Below, piece by piece: positions 1-7,679 of a stretch of 14,602 nucleotides of DNA (position 1 is its first letter; the number at the start of each line of letters is the position of its first letter). Below the pieces are notes generated by a model. The model saw only the letters and a list, made by a program, of their open reading frames with translations. It had not been told where the DNA came from and searched no databases. This DNA is from Chloroflexota bacterium. Lineage in GTDB: Bacteria > Chloroflexota > Limnocylindria > Limnocylindrales > CSP1-4. Where the stretch lies: the NCBI GenBank assembly GCA_021786915.1, contig JAJYMP010000348.1:1-14602 (forward strand). Reading direction: 5' to 3'. The position numbers and the translations under genes are program-made.

Positions 1-77
1 GTTCACCGCGGGACCACGGCCTCAAGGCAGCGACCCCCAGCGACCGGGCGTACAGCAGCGCTCGAGCGCCCTTGTGA
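1..77 (+). CDS. C-terminal end of an upstream gene (partial)
   Basis: The frame beginning at base 3 is open from the left edge to TGA at 75-77 and would encode the last 24 residues of a protein, ending ARAPL. The stop overlaps the GTG start of the next gene as GTGA, the same junction seen at four places further along the operon, which is the main reason to believe it. The other two forward frames are also open over this short stretch, so the reading frame is inferred. Too little is present to name a product; another polysaccharide gene is likely from context. Confidence 0.4.
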   Translation, partial: SPRDHGLKAATPSDRAYSSARAPL

Positions 78-1189
78 CCGTGGACCGGATCATCTTCCTC
101 TGCAACGCGCTCCGGATGGGGGGCTCGCAGAGCGTCTTTCTACGGCTCACGCGTGCGGCGCGCGACGCTGGGTTCGAGGTGATCCTAGCCAGCCGAGGCG
201 GAGAGCTCGCGCCCCGCTTTCGCCAGGAGGGCGCGCGCATCGTCCGGATCATCGCTCGTGAGGGTGCGGCCGACACTGGTGATCGGTCGCTCGCTGCCAT
301 GACCAAGGCCGCCGCCTCCCTCGTCGGCGTCGCCCAGGTGGCGTCGTTGGTCCGGCGCCCCGGGGTGCTCCTGCATGCCTCACAGCCTTGGCCAGTCGCA
401 GTGGCAGCAGCGGCGGCCGTCGGGTCGTCGGCTCCTGTCATCTGGCATGCCCATGGGACGACGGCCGTCGAGATGCCTCCGGCATGGATGTCCATCGTGC
501 GACGCAAGTCGCAGGCGTGGGTGGGGATTACTCCGGAGGTGGAGCGCGCTCTCCACTCCGTCGGTCCTGGACCTCGCACGAGCGTCATAACGCTGCCGAA
601 CCCAATTGACACCGATGTGCCGAGTGACGAATACGCACGTCCGCAGAGGGGCGTCATCGGGGTGCTGTCCACCCTGACAGCGAGCAAGATTGGATATGTC
701 CAAGCCTGTCTTCTTGCGGCAGCGGGGATCGCCGAAGACGGAACGTCCGTGCATGTGCGTGTCATCGGGGACGGGCCTGAGCGAACGCGGATCGAGCGGG
801 AGTGCAGGGACCTGGAGATGGCAACGCGCTCGCTCACGATCACGCTGCACGGTCAGTCGGTCCGACCCTGGCCAGTCCTCGCCGATTGTGAAGTCGTGGT
901 CGGAATGGGACTAGTAGCGGTCGAGGGCGCCATTCGGCAGCACAACGTGGTCTGTGCGAGCAGCTTCGGCCTGGGTGGGCGACTCACGACCGAGTCTTAC
1001 GAGACCCTATTTGACACGAATTTCACGGGTCGGGGCTATCTCCCGGTGACCGCCCCCGGGTTGAAGCAGGTGCTCCTCGACGCAATGGAGTCGACGCCCG
1101 ATGCTGGATTGCCGGCTCTAGTGGAGGCGAAGCACGGGGCGGCAGCGGCTGGAGCGTGGGTTCGGACGTGGAAACGATACCTGTCGTGA
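74..1189 (+). CDS. Glycosyltransferase, GT4-like (GT-B fold)
   Basis: This 371-residue protein is probably a cytoplasmic sugar transferase acting on a lipid-linked polysaccharide precursor. The N-terminal beta strand is followed by MGGSQ (residues 15-19), the glycine-rich loop of GT-B enzymes ('GG-x-x' acceptor-side loop). A hydrophobic Ala-rich segment lies at about 106-116, followed by WHAHGTT (124-130). The C-terminal half has VIGDGPER (230-237), typical of the GT4 nucleotide-sugar domain, and GMGLVAVEGA (277-286), which matches the donor-binding G-x-G-x4-E block with E284. The usual EGFG form of that block is not kept, so it is a divergent member. The GTG start at 74 overlaps the upstream stop as GTGA; no Shine-Dalgarno is visible, so expression probably depends on coupling. 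Donor and acceptor cannot be deduced. Confidence 0.85.
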   Translation: MTVDRIIFLCNALRMGGSQSVFLRLTRAARDAGFEVILASRGGELAPRFRQEGARIVRIIAREGAADTGDRSLAAMTKAAASLVGVAQVASLVRRPGVLLHASQPWPVAVAAAAAVGSSAPVIWHAHGTTAVEMPPAWMSIVRRKSQAWVGITPEVERALHSVGPGPRTSVITLPNPIDTDVPSDEYARPQRGVIGVLSTLTASKIGYVQACLLAAAGIAEDGTSVHVRVIGDGPERTRIERECRDLEMATRSLTITLHGQSVRPWPVLADCEVVVGMGLVAVEGAIRQHNVVCASSFGLGGRLTTESYETLFDTNFTGRGYLPVTAPGLKQVLLDAMESTPDAGLPALVEAKHGAAAAGAWVRTWKRYLS

Positions 1190-2496
1190 CGGGAGCTGGC
1201 CAGGCTGCTATCAGGCGGGATGTCGGGCATTCAACCGCTGCAAGAATACTGGGATACACGCTCAGTCTTATGTCCGCCGTCGCCGTGTCCCGCGCGTTGG
1301 GCCCGGAAGGAAAGGGGACGCTGAGTCTTGCGACGGCAATCCCGGGCATCATGGCACTCGTTTTCGGGATGGGAATCGGAACGGCGCTGACAATCGGTGC
1401 ACGCGAACGTTGGTTACCGGTCCGGTTTGCAGCCGGTGCCATCACGCTCTACGCGGTCTTCGTTGGCTTCGGCTTTGCGGCGATTGCTTGGCTATGGGTC
1501 TCCGGTGCGTCGGGCGGCGGCCCCTCGCCAGCGATCGTATTGGCAGCCACTGCCTCAATTGGCGGTCTCTTGCTCGCTGACGCCGCTGGGGGCCTGCTTC
1601 AGGGTATCGGGCGGGTCCGTGCCGGAATGTGGCTCAGGCAGGCCGTCGGCCTCGGGCAGTCGACAACCGCGATTGTCTTGATCCTGTTCGGGGTGCCCGT
1701 TGTTCTGCCGATCCTCGTAGCGATTGCTCTGTGGACGTGGGGTTGTGGAGGCGCGGGGATCGTGTTGATCTATCGCGCGCCAAGCACTGATCGGCGCGTG
1801 GCGCGCGATCGATGGTGGGCGAAACTGGTCCAAGTTGGGATCCGAAGCCAGTTCATTTGGATCCTCCTGATGTTGAACTACCGTCAGGATGTGGCGTTGC
1901 TTGGCGCACTGGGCAGCGTGGCGGATGTCGGAGTCTACTCAGTGGCCGTTGGCTTCAGCGAGGTGGCTTGGTTTGGAGTCAACGCGCTGGTTGGAGTCCT
2001 CCTGCCGCACTTGTCGGCGGTCGAGCCCAATCTCGCCGCCGCCCGTGCCGCGCGATCGATCCGTGCGTCGATCGCCGCGACCCTCGCGCTGTCTCTCGTG
2101 GTCCTCCTCGGGAGCTACATGCTCGCGGCCCGTATCTTCGGCGAAGGCTTTGCACGTACCGATGTCGTATTCGCAGCTCTCATCCCGGGGCTCGTGACCC
2201 TGGCAGCGTTCAAGATCGTGGCCGTCTACGCAGTCGCGAGCCGAAGAGTCCGAGTGCCAGCGGGATTGGCGGCGTTCGGCCTCCTACTCAACCTCGGATG
2301 CAATTTCCTTCTGATCCCTCCGCTCGGAAGCCTCGGCGCCGGGATCTCGTCTTCCGTCTCTTATTCGGTAATTGCGTTTGGAGCGCTCGTTTGGTTCATC
2401 AGGACTACAGCAATACGCCCGGGCGACGTCCTCCTGCCGACCCAGGGAGACATCCTCGGAGCTCGACGCAGTCTCGGGAGGCTAGGAGTGCGGTGA
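1186..2496 (+). CDS. Wzx-type polysaccharide flippase (MOP/MATE superfamily)
   Basis: This is a 436-residue, very hydrophobic protein with roughly a dozen membrane segments and no soluble domain. Such flippases move undecaprenyl-linked repeat units across the cytoplasmic membrane. Family-like features include the N-terminal block with ARILGYTLSLM followed by VSRALGPEGKGTLSLA (the 'LGpe.~G~~~la' signature of lipopolysaccharide flippases), and mid-protein YRQDVALLGALGSVADVGVYSVA, corresponding to 'D~~lLg~~~~~~~~G~Y~~A'; both are described here in pieces of one continuous match. A GTG at 1186 overlaps the preceding TGA as GTGA and is my preferred start; an in-frame GTG at 1156 would add ten residues. 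Neither has a good ribosome site. It ends overlapping the next gene by four bases. The wzx label is a family assignment and the substrate is unknown. Confidence 0.85.
   Translation: MTGAGQAAIRRDVGHSTAARILGYTLSLMSAVAVSRALGPEGKGTLSLATAIPGIMALVFGMGIGTALTIGARERWLPVRFAAGAITLYAVFVGFGFAAIAWLWVSGASGGGPSPAIVLAATASIGGLLLADAAGGLLQGIGRVRAGMWLRQAVGLGQSTTAIVLILFGVPVVLPILVAIALWTWGCGGAGIVLIYRAPSTDRRVARDRWWAKLVQVGIRSQFIWILLMLNYRQDVALLGALGSVADVGVYSVAVGFSEVAWFGVNALVGVLLPHLSAVEPNLAAARAARSIRASIAATLALSLVVLLGSYMLAARIFGEGFARTDVVFAALIPGLVTLAAFKIVAVYAVASRRVRVPAGLAAFGLLLNLGCNFLLIPPLGSLGAGISSSVSYSVIAFGALVWFIRTTAIRPGDVLLPTQGDILGARRSLGRLGVR
2484..2488 (+). promoter_or_regulatory. Ribosome binding site AGGAG
   Basis: AGGAG lies four bases before the GTG at 2493. 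It decides the start of the following glycosyltransferase: the open frame continues far upstream inside the flippase gene but without another credible start. Confidence 0.6.
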
Positions 2497-3374
2497 CAGA
2501 ATGCCGGATCGCCCTCGCAATTCGAGTCCGGAACGAGTGGCAGCTGGTCCGAGGCCTCCTCGAGCAGCTTCGCCCGATCCTCGATGAGGCATGGGTCCTT
2601 GACGATGCGAGTGACGTTCCGGTTGGGCCACAACTTGACGGAATTGTCCCGAGGCTCATCCACGTTCGAGCCCTGCAGTGGTCCGGCAGCGGAGGCAAGC
2701 TTGGCGAGGGGCTTCAACGAGACTATCTGCTCCAGCGGATCAAGCGCGAGAGCCGGTGCGATTGGGTGCTGCAGCTCGACGCGGACGAGCGGATCCCGAA
2801 CGTCGACGCGCTGGCGAGGTTGGCCACCACCGCCGATGTTGACGGCTGGGTCTTGCCACTCGTCGACTTCTACATAACTCCAGGGGACGCAGAGTTCGTC
2901 AATCCACGAGACCCGTCAATGGTTCGAGAATGGTTTGGGGTTGAGACGCGCTGGACCATGGCCCTCTTCCGTCCACGGCGGCCCGTGTATGTGTCGCGAG
3001 GGGACGTCCGCGAGCCACAAGGCCTTCGTGTGCGGAGAGTCCGAGAGTCTGGCCAATGTGTGATTGAGCATTTTGGCAAGGCGATTTCGGTCGCCGAGTG
3101 GGAGCGCAAGGTCGACTTCTACTCGCAACACTACCCTGAGTATCGCGAGAAATGGCTTGCGCGCCGGGGCGCAGCCGTCCACAACGGTGTGTCCGACTTT
3201 GGAAGCGCATTGCAGCGGCGTGGAGACCCATCGTTCGATCCGACGCGGGCGCCGGTTATACACCGATACCGGGCACGAAACGACGTACGGTCAAGGGCGA
3301 AGCAACTCGTCTACGGTGTCGTCGGCCCGTCGCGTTGGCTCGTGGCCACTGAAACGCGCGTTATAACGCCCTGA
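2493..3374 (+). CDS. Glycosyltransferase family 2 (GT-A fold)
   Basis: This 293-residue cytoplasmic or membrane-associated enzyme resembles the short GT2 proteins related to LPS-core transferases of the WaaE type. It starts with ALAIRVRNEW (7-16), the 'rNE' strand of GT2, followed by WVLDDAS (34-40) and then LQLDADER (93-100), whose DxD (D96, D98) binds the metal and nucleotide sugar. A C-terminal part rich in Arg and aromatic residues probably holds the acceptor. The frame is open upstream to 1812, but that part overlaps the flippase; the true start is the GTG at 2493, in GTGA overlap with the previous stop and behind an AGGAG site. It ends in TGATG overlap with the next gene. The sugar is unknown. 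Confidence 0.85.
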   Translation: MTECRIALAIRVRNEWQLVRGLLEQLRPILDEAWVLDDASDVPVGPQLDGIVPRLIHVRALQWSGSGGKLGEGLQRDYLLQRIKRESRCDWVLQLDADERIPNVDALARLATTADVDGWVLPLVDFYITPGDAEFVNPRDPSMVREWFGVETRWTMALFRPRRPVYVSRGDVREPQGLRVRRVRESGQCVIEHFGKAISVAEWERKVDFYSQHYPEYREKWLARRGAAVHNGVSDFGSALQRRGDPSFDPTRAPVIHRYRARNDVRSRAKQLVYGVVGPSRWLVATETRVITP

Positions 3375-4723
3375 TGCGGCTACGTCTTGCCCCAGGGTCG
3401 ATGCCTGACTCGCTGCGACCGGTGCTCGTCGCGGGATGCGTCGCCACAACGGTTGCGGCGGGCGCCTCCCAGGCGATCCCGGACATTGCGGGAGCCGAGA
3501 TCACAAGCTGGCTGTTTCTCGGGCTGGCCGTCTTGGGTCTTGTCGAGCGCGGCGAACGAGCTCCCGCTGGCCTCCGCTGGCCGACAATGATCGAGTGGAT
3601 GGCAGCCCTCCTGCTCGCTGCCGGCTTCTTCTCGTCGCTCATGAATGGCGGTCCGGCGTGGCTTGGGGCTATCCGGATGGCGCAGCACGTGACGATCCTT
3701 GTCGCAATCGCGGGTCTGGCCCCGACGTGGCCGTCTTTCCGCGCCATCGCGCGGGGCCTGCTGCTCGGAATGATGGTCCAAGTTGTGATCGGACTGGTGG
3801 AACTAGTTCGTGGTGCGACCTTCTTCTACAGCCTGTGGAAGCCGTTGGACGCGTCGACGTGGCAAGGACTGAGCCGGATCGCCAGCACGCCCGCCGACCC
3901 CAACTACTTCGCCCTCGGGCTTGTCGCATGTCTGCCGCTCGCATGGAACATTCGCGCGCTTTGGCCGTCCCTCCCGGGCTGGGCTTCGGTCATTGCTGTC
4001 GCGGCATGGTTGACCGCAATCGCGTTTACATTTTCCCGCGCTGGGTATCTGGCGCTGGGCGCGATCGCTGTGCTGTGGCTCATGGATCCCCGCGTACTGC
4101 ATCGCGACCGCCACAGGTCCCTGACGCGCTGGCTGCGCTTGCACAAGTACGCGTCTGCAGCGGGAGTTGCTCTACTGGTCACACTGCTCTTCTTCACCCG
4201 TGACCTGGTCGCGGCATTCGCTTCTAGGCTCGGTTCCATTTCGGCAGGCACGGGGGATTCGAGTCTTAGCGTCCGCATCGCCGCGCAGCATGCGGCCGCG
4301 CTCGCCTTCGTCCGCAACCCCATTGCAGGGCTTGGTCTCGATCAGTTCGTGACCAAAGGTCCGAGGTACCTCGCGGAGGTGAGCGGGATCGCCCGTACGG
4401 AGATCAACGTCCTTGATAGCTTCCTGCTCACGGCGGCCGAGGCCGGAATCGTCGGTTTCGTCGCTTACACGGGGGCGACTCTCGCAACTCTGCACGCGTT
4501 CTTCCGCGGGGAGAGGCTGCTCTCTGAGGGGTCCCAGTCTTCGTCTCCGCCCGCCACTCGCATCCTGTGGGCACTCTTCCTGGGGATGATCGGCTGGATC
4601 CTCATGTCATTCACGCTCGACAGCATCCATAGTCCCATCCAGTGGACCCTGTTCGGACTCGCTGCACTCGCGACGAGGTGGCTGGCGGGCAGAAACCAAG
4701 AGGCGGCGCCTCATGTCCGATGA
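3374..4723 (+). CDS. O-antigen polymerase/ligase family membrane protein (Wzy-like)
   Basis: This 449-residue polytopic membrane protein should polymerise or transfer repeat units on the outer face of the membrane. Blocks recalling the O-antigen ligase (Wzy_C) family are STPADPNYFALG (171-182; family 'GtfgdpN~~a'), SRAGYLAL (221-228; 'SR~g~la'), SLSVRIAAQHAA with R301 followed by FVRNPIAGLGLDQF (312-325; 'npl.G~G~~~f'), and LDSFLLTAAEAGIVG (347-361). The last block corresponds to the HX10G motif of WaaL ligases, but the His position is Leu347. That favours a polymerase, or a divergent member, over a classical ligase. The start ATG overlaps the preceding TGA as TGATG. The gene lies between two GT2 genes and downstream of the flippase, completing a Wzx/Wzy-like set. 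The assignment rests on these motifs and topology, not on a search. Confidence 0.8.
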   Translation: MRLRLAPGSMPDSLRPVLVAGCVATTVAAGASQAIPDIAGAEITSWLFLGLAVLGLVERGERAPAGLRWPTMIEWMAALLLAAGFFSSLMNGGPAWLGAIRMAQHVTILVAIAGLAPTWPSFRAIARGLLLGMMVQVVIGLVELVRGATFFYSLWKPLDASTWQGLSRIASTPADPNYFALGLVACLPLAWNIRALWPSLPGWASVIAVAAWLTAIAFTFSRAGYLALGAIAVLWLMDPRVLHRDRHRSLTRWLRLHKYASAAGVALLVTLLFFTRDLVAAFASRLGSISAGTGDSSLSVRIAAQHAAALAFVRNPIAGLGLDQFVTKGPRYLAEVSGIARTEINVLDSFLLTAAEAGIVGFVAYTGATLATLHAFFRGERLLSEGSQSSSPPATRILWALFLGMIGWILMSFTLDSIHSPIQWTLFGLAALATRWLAGRNQEAAPHVR

Positions 4724-5669
4724 CGGGGTTCACGCGGTGGTCGTCTCCTACAACACCCGGGATGCGACGCTCCGATGTCTGGAAGCGCTGGCGGCCTCGT
4801 CTGATCCAGCCCTCTATGTAACCGTGGTTGACAACGCCTCGCGAGACGGCAGCCCGGATGCGATTGCCAACCAACATCCGTCTGTTGAGGTGATCCGCCT
4901 GACGAGTAACGTCGGGTACGGACGTGCTGTCAACAAGGCCTGGGCGATGCGCCCAACGACTTATCTGCTCATCCTCAACAGCGACTGTTTCGTGATGCCG
5001 GAAACGATGGGATCGTGTCGCATGTTTCTCGACACTCACCCTGATGTCGTAGCGGTGGCTTGCCAGCTCCGGGCGCCTGATGGCGAGGTCCAACGGTCAT
5101 GCCGCGCATTCCCCACCGTTGGTGGCGAACTGGCGCGCGTTGTGCTCCCGCATCGACTTCTTGCGCGGCTTCCGGGAGTCGGGCACTACTACCTCGGCGG
5201 TTGGCGCCACGACAGCAACCGGCCGGTGGATCAGCCGGCGGGGGCGTTTCTGCTGGTGCGTGGAAGCGCGATCGATGGGCTGCCATTCGACCCAAGGTTC
5301 TTCATGTACTACGAGGACGTCGATCTCTGTCGGCGCTTGTGGCATCAGGGTCCGATCTGGTACCTCGCGAGCACATTCGCGGTCCACCTGGCTGAGCATT
5401 CGTCGAGTCAGGCTCGCGCCCCAATGGCTGTGGCCCTCGCGCGTTCCCGGTTCGACTACTTTGAGAAGTGGCACGGGCGCCGCACGGCTCGGCTCGTGTC
5501 CATGATCGGGGCATTGGCGAGCCTTCTTCGGGCCAGTGCTTGGACGATAGGCGGCATCCCCCCAGCGGGTCGCTCTGCGGCGCTCCCTCGCGCTCGCGCC
5601 CATCTGGCCGGTGCTCGCGCTGGGCTAGCAGCCGCGACGCGGGGCCGAACGGGCCCTGCTTCTTCGTGA
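4713..5669 (+). CDS. Glycosyltransferase family 2, rhamnosyltransferase-like (WbbL/RfbF type)
   Basis: A 318-residue GT-A enzyme. Ordered motifs are VVVSYNTR (9-16), VVDNASRDGS (38-47, with the nucleotide-binding Asp), NVGYGRAVNKA (66-76), LILNSD (86-91, the DxD-equivalent 'NxD' common in this subgroup), QPAGAFLLVR (174-183) and FFMYYEDVDLCRR (196-208), whose E201-D202 is the likely catalytic base region. HLAEHS (225-230) also fits the family. These together are very characteristic of GT2 rhamnosyltransferase-like proteins, but sugar specificity cannot be read from them. The start ATG is 11 bases inside the previous gene, with AGAGG at 4699-4703 as a plausible ribosome site. The C-terminus past 280 is Ala/Arg-rich and probably disordered. 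Confidence 0.88.
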   Translation: MSDDGVHAVVVSYNTRDATLRCLEALAASSDPALYVTVVDNASRDGSPDAIANQHPSVEVIRLTSNVGYGRAVNKAWAMRPTTYLLILNSDCFVMPETMGSCRMFLDTHPDVVAVACQLRAPDGEVQRSCRAFPTVGGELARVVLPHRLLARLPGVGHYYLGGWRHDSNRPVDQPAGAFLLVRGSAIDGLPFDPRFFMYYEDVDLCRRLWHQGPIWYLASTFAVHLAEHSSSQARAPMAVALARSRFDYFEKWHGRRTARLVSMIGALASLLRASAWTIGGIPPAGRSAALPRARAHLAGARAGLAAATRGRTGPASS

Positions 5670-6811
5670 CGAGGGGTGCGCCGAGCGGTGGCGCGACCGG
5701 GCGAAGAGGGACAAGCAGGCTCCGTCGGTTGCTTGCCCTCTCCACATACCCGGCAGATGACGCATCCCTTCGACTGCGCTTCTTGGCCTATGTCCCGGCG
5801 CTTGAGGCTGCTGGCTGGGAGGTCCGGCTCCACAGCATCGTCTCCCCGCGGTTGTTTGCCGCCAAGAACCGTCGTGGCGTCCGGGTTCGCCTGCTGCAAG
5901 CGGCACTGCTGGCAAAGGGCCTCATCGGACGCATCATCGTCATCGCCACGTGTCGCCGCTACGACGCGATCTGGATCCATCGCGAGGCCTTCCCTTTCTT
6001 CACGCCTTGGGCAGAACGTTCCATCCGGTACCTGACGCGCGGCCGAGTCGTCCTCGATTTCGACGACGCTCTCTACGCGGCTCCGCCAGGGGGCACGGAT
6101 TGGCGATCCCGGCTTCGCGATCCGCGCCGCTATCGGGACGCCGTGCTGTGCGCGGATGAGATCCTCGCCGGAAGTCCGGTCCTGGCCTCTTGGGCGGAGC
6201 AGCAGGGCTCAAAGGTAAGGTTCGTGCCGACCTGCTTCGAGCATATCGGCCCGGGTTCCGGTTCAACCTCGAGCTCTGCCACGGTGACGATCGGTTGGAT
6301 CGGGTCGTGGAGCACGGCGCCGAGCCTCTCGTTGATTGTGGATCCACTTCGCAGTCTCGCCCGCCAGCAGAATGTCCGAGTCCTCCTGGTCGGCGCCTCA
6401 AATCTGCGTGGCGTCGCCGAGCTTATTCCCGGAGCCGAATGGCGGACCTGGAGCATCTCGACCGAGCATCAGGACCTATCTGAATTCGACATTGGATTGA
6501 TGCCGGTCGAGGACAGCGTGTGGAATCAGGGTAAGTGTGCGTTCAAGCTCGTTCAATACATGAGCCGAGGTATACCATTCGTGGCCAGCCCCGTAGGTAT
6601 GAATGTAGCTGTGACGCAAGAGTCGAATGCTGGGATTCTCTGCACGACCAGTAGCGAATGGCTTTGGGCGCTCAATCTCCTCGTCTCGGATCAATGTCGA
6701 AGACAGGCGATGGGTGCCGATGGACACCGATATTGGCTCAGCCATTTCGACAGTCGGCTGCAGGTTCCAGTGGTGCTCGCGGCTTTGTCTGGGGACGAAT
6801 CGCCGACGTGA
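5666..6811 (+). CDS. Glycosyltransferase, GT4-like (GT-B fold)
   Basis: A 381-residue enzyme from the GTG at 5666. The N-terminal domain includes the strand RLLALSTYPADDAS (21-34) and VVLDFDDALY (128-137), a hallmark of a GT4 subgroup. The C-terminal domain starts near 207 with IGWIGSWSTAP (209-219), then VLLVGAS (239-245), FDIGLMPVEDSVWNQGKCAF (274-293), KLVQYMSRGIPFVAS (294-308) and PVGMN (309-313). This last stretch is a very typical donor-binding signature of these transferases. The frame runs back to 5468 inside the preceding gene, but GTG at 5666 forms a GTGA overlap with the previous stop, as at other junctions. No ribosome site is seen. It probably adds a sugar to the same repeat unit; donor and acceptor are unknown. 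Confidence 0.85.
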   Translation: MTRGAPSGGATGRRGTSRLRRLLALSTYPADDASLRLRFLAYVPALEAAGWEVRLHSIVSPRLFAAKNRRGVRVRLLQAALLAKGLIGRIIVIATCRRYDAIWIHREAFPFFTPWAERSIRYLTRGRVVLDFDDALYAAPPGGTDWRSRLRDPRRYRDAVLCADEILAGSPVLASWAEQQGSKVRFVPTCFEHIGPGSGSTSSSATVTIGWIGSWSTAPSLSLIVDPLRSLARQQNVRVLLVGASNLRGVAELIPGAEWRTWSISTEHQDLSEFDIGLMPVEDSVWNQGKCAFKLVQYMSRGIPFVASPVGMNVAVTQESNAGILCTTSSEWLWALNLLVSDQCRRQAMGADGHRYWLSHFDSRLQVPVVLAALSGDESPT

Positions 6812-7587
6812 AGCACGTGTTGTTTCGAGGAATCGACGTTGTCAGCGCGACCTCCGATGAGATCGTCGCAAGAATCCTGGAGGCGAACGCGACGCAACGG
6901 CCCCTCGTGATCTCGTTTGTGAATCCCCACAGCTTCAACCTTCTGGACGGTGCCGCGGGTCGCGGTATGCGTTCCGACCTGGACCGCATGGACATCGTCT
7001 TGGCTGACGGGATCGGTGTCGTGTGGGCCATCCGCCTCTTATTGCACGAGAGGATCCAAAGGCTTAGTTTCGATCTCCTTGCCGAACCGCTATTTGCGGC
7101 GTTGGAGCAATGTGGTGCGACTATTGCCCTCGTGGGCGGCCGCGAGGGTGTCGCTCGGTCCGCCGGTGCGAAACTCCGGCGTGACCATCCTTCCCTGCGG
7201 ATTCAACAGGTCTCACACGGATACTTGACCGAGCAGACCATCACTGAGCTCGGTCGGTCCATTGGCCGGGCCGGGATCGACTGCATCCTGATTGGAGCTG
7301 GTGCCCCGATGCAGGAGCGTCTCGCGATCGAGCTATCAAGGCGAGCACCCCATGCAGTCATTTGCACGTGCGGCGGCTACTTTGACCAGGTCATTCTGCC
7401 CAGACCCTACTACCCCGCGTGGGCGTATCCACTTCGCATGAATTGGGTCGTCCGGCTTGCCAAAGAACCGCGCCGGCTGTGGCGGCGTTATCTGCTCGGC
7501 AATCCGCGGTTTGTTGCGGCGAGCATCACTTGGCGTTTGCTGGGGGATCGGCACTCGGGCGGTACAGGCCGCATGCGCCGGGACTGA
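6808..7587 (+). CDS. WecG/TagA/CpsF-family glycosyltransferase (GT26)
   Basis: At 259 residues this is the usual length for the family, which adds a sugar (for example ManNAc or ManNAcA) to an undecaprenyl-diphosphate-linked acceptor at the membrane. Visible features are FVNPHSFNLL (37-46), IVLADGIGVVWA (63-74) with the conserved Asp67 before Gly68, IALVGGREGVA (106-116), HGYL (137-140), LIGAGAPMQE (161-170, family 'GlG.P~QE'), CGGYFDQ (188-194) and a basic C-terminal tail with EPRRLWRRYLLGNPRF (220-235), equivalent to the membrane-targeting tail of TagA. The Thr placed two residues before the conserved Asn in TagA appears to be Phe here, though I aligned it only by eye. GTG at 6808 overlaps the previous stop as GTGA; the frame also extends back to 6658. 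It is the last gene of the polysaccharide operon. Confidence 0.88.
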   Translation: MKHVLFRGIDVVSATSDEIVARILEANATQRPLVISFVNPHSFNLLDGAAGRGMRSDLDRMDIVLADGIGVVWAIRLLLHERIQRLSFDLLAEPLFAALEQCGATIALVGGREGVARSAGAKLRRDHPSLRIQQVSHGYLTEQTITELGRSIGRAGIDCILIGAGAPMQERLAIELSRRAPHAVICTCGGYFDQVILPRPYYPAWAYPLRMNWVVRLAKEPRRLWRRYLLGNPRFVAASITWRLLGDRHSGGTGRMRRD

Positions 7588-7617
7588 AGTCCTCTGGCCT
7601 CTGCGCTGCCGCTCGGG

Positions 7618-7663
7618 GCCATCGACCCGGTACCTTCGGTTGGTGCCCCCGAGCCACACGTGG
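7618..7663 (+). promoter_or_regulatory. Shared upstream element of the first diguanylate cyclase gene
   Basis: The 92-base gap after the GT26 gene holds GCCATCG (7618-7624), GGTACC (7629-7634) extending into a -10-like TACCTT (7631-7636), and AGCCACACGTGG (7652-7663), whose core is the inverted repeat CCAC-N2-GTGG. The same three strings in the same order precede the second diguanylate cyclase gene. GTGCC (7643-7647) and GGCAC (7665-7669) could extend the CCAC/GTGG pairing into a longer hairpin just before the start codon. No convincing -35 box or terminator for the preceding operon was found. Function is inferred from the repetition only. Confidence 0.4.
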
Positions 7664-7679
7664 TGGCACGATCCGCGGT

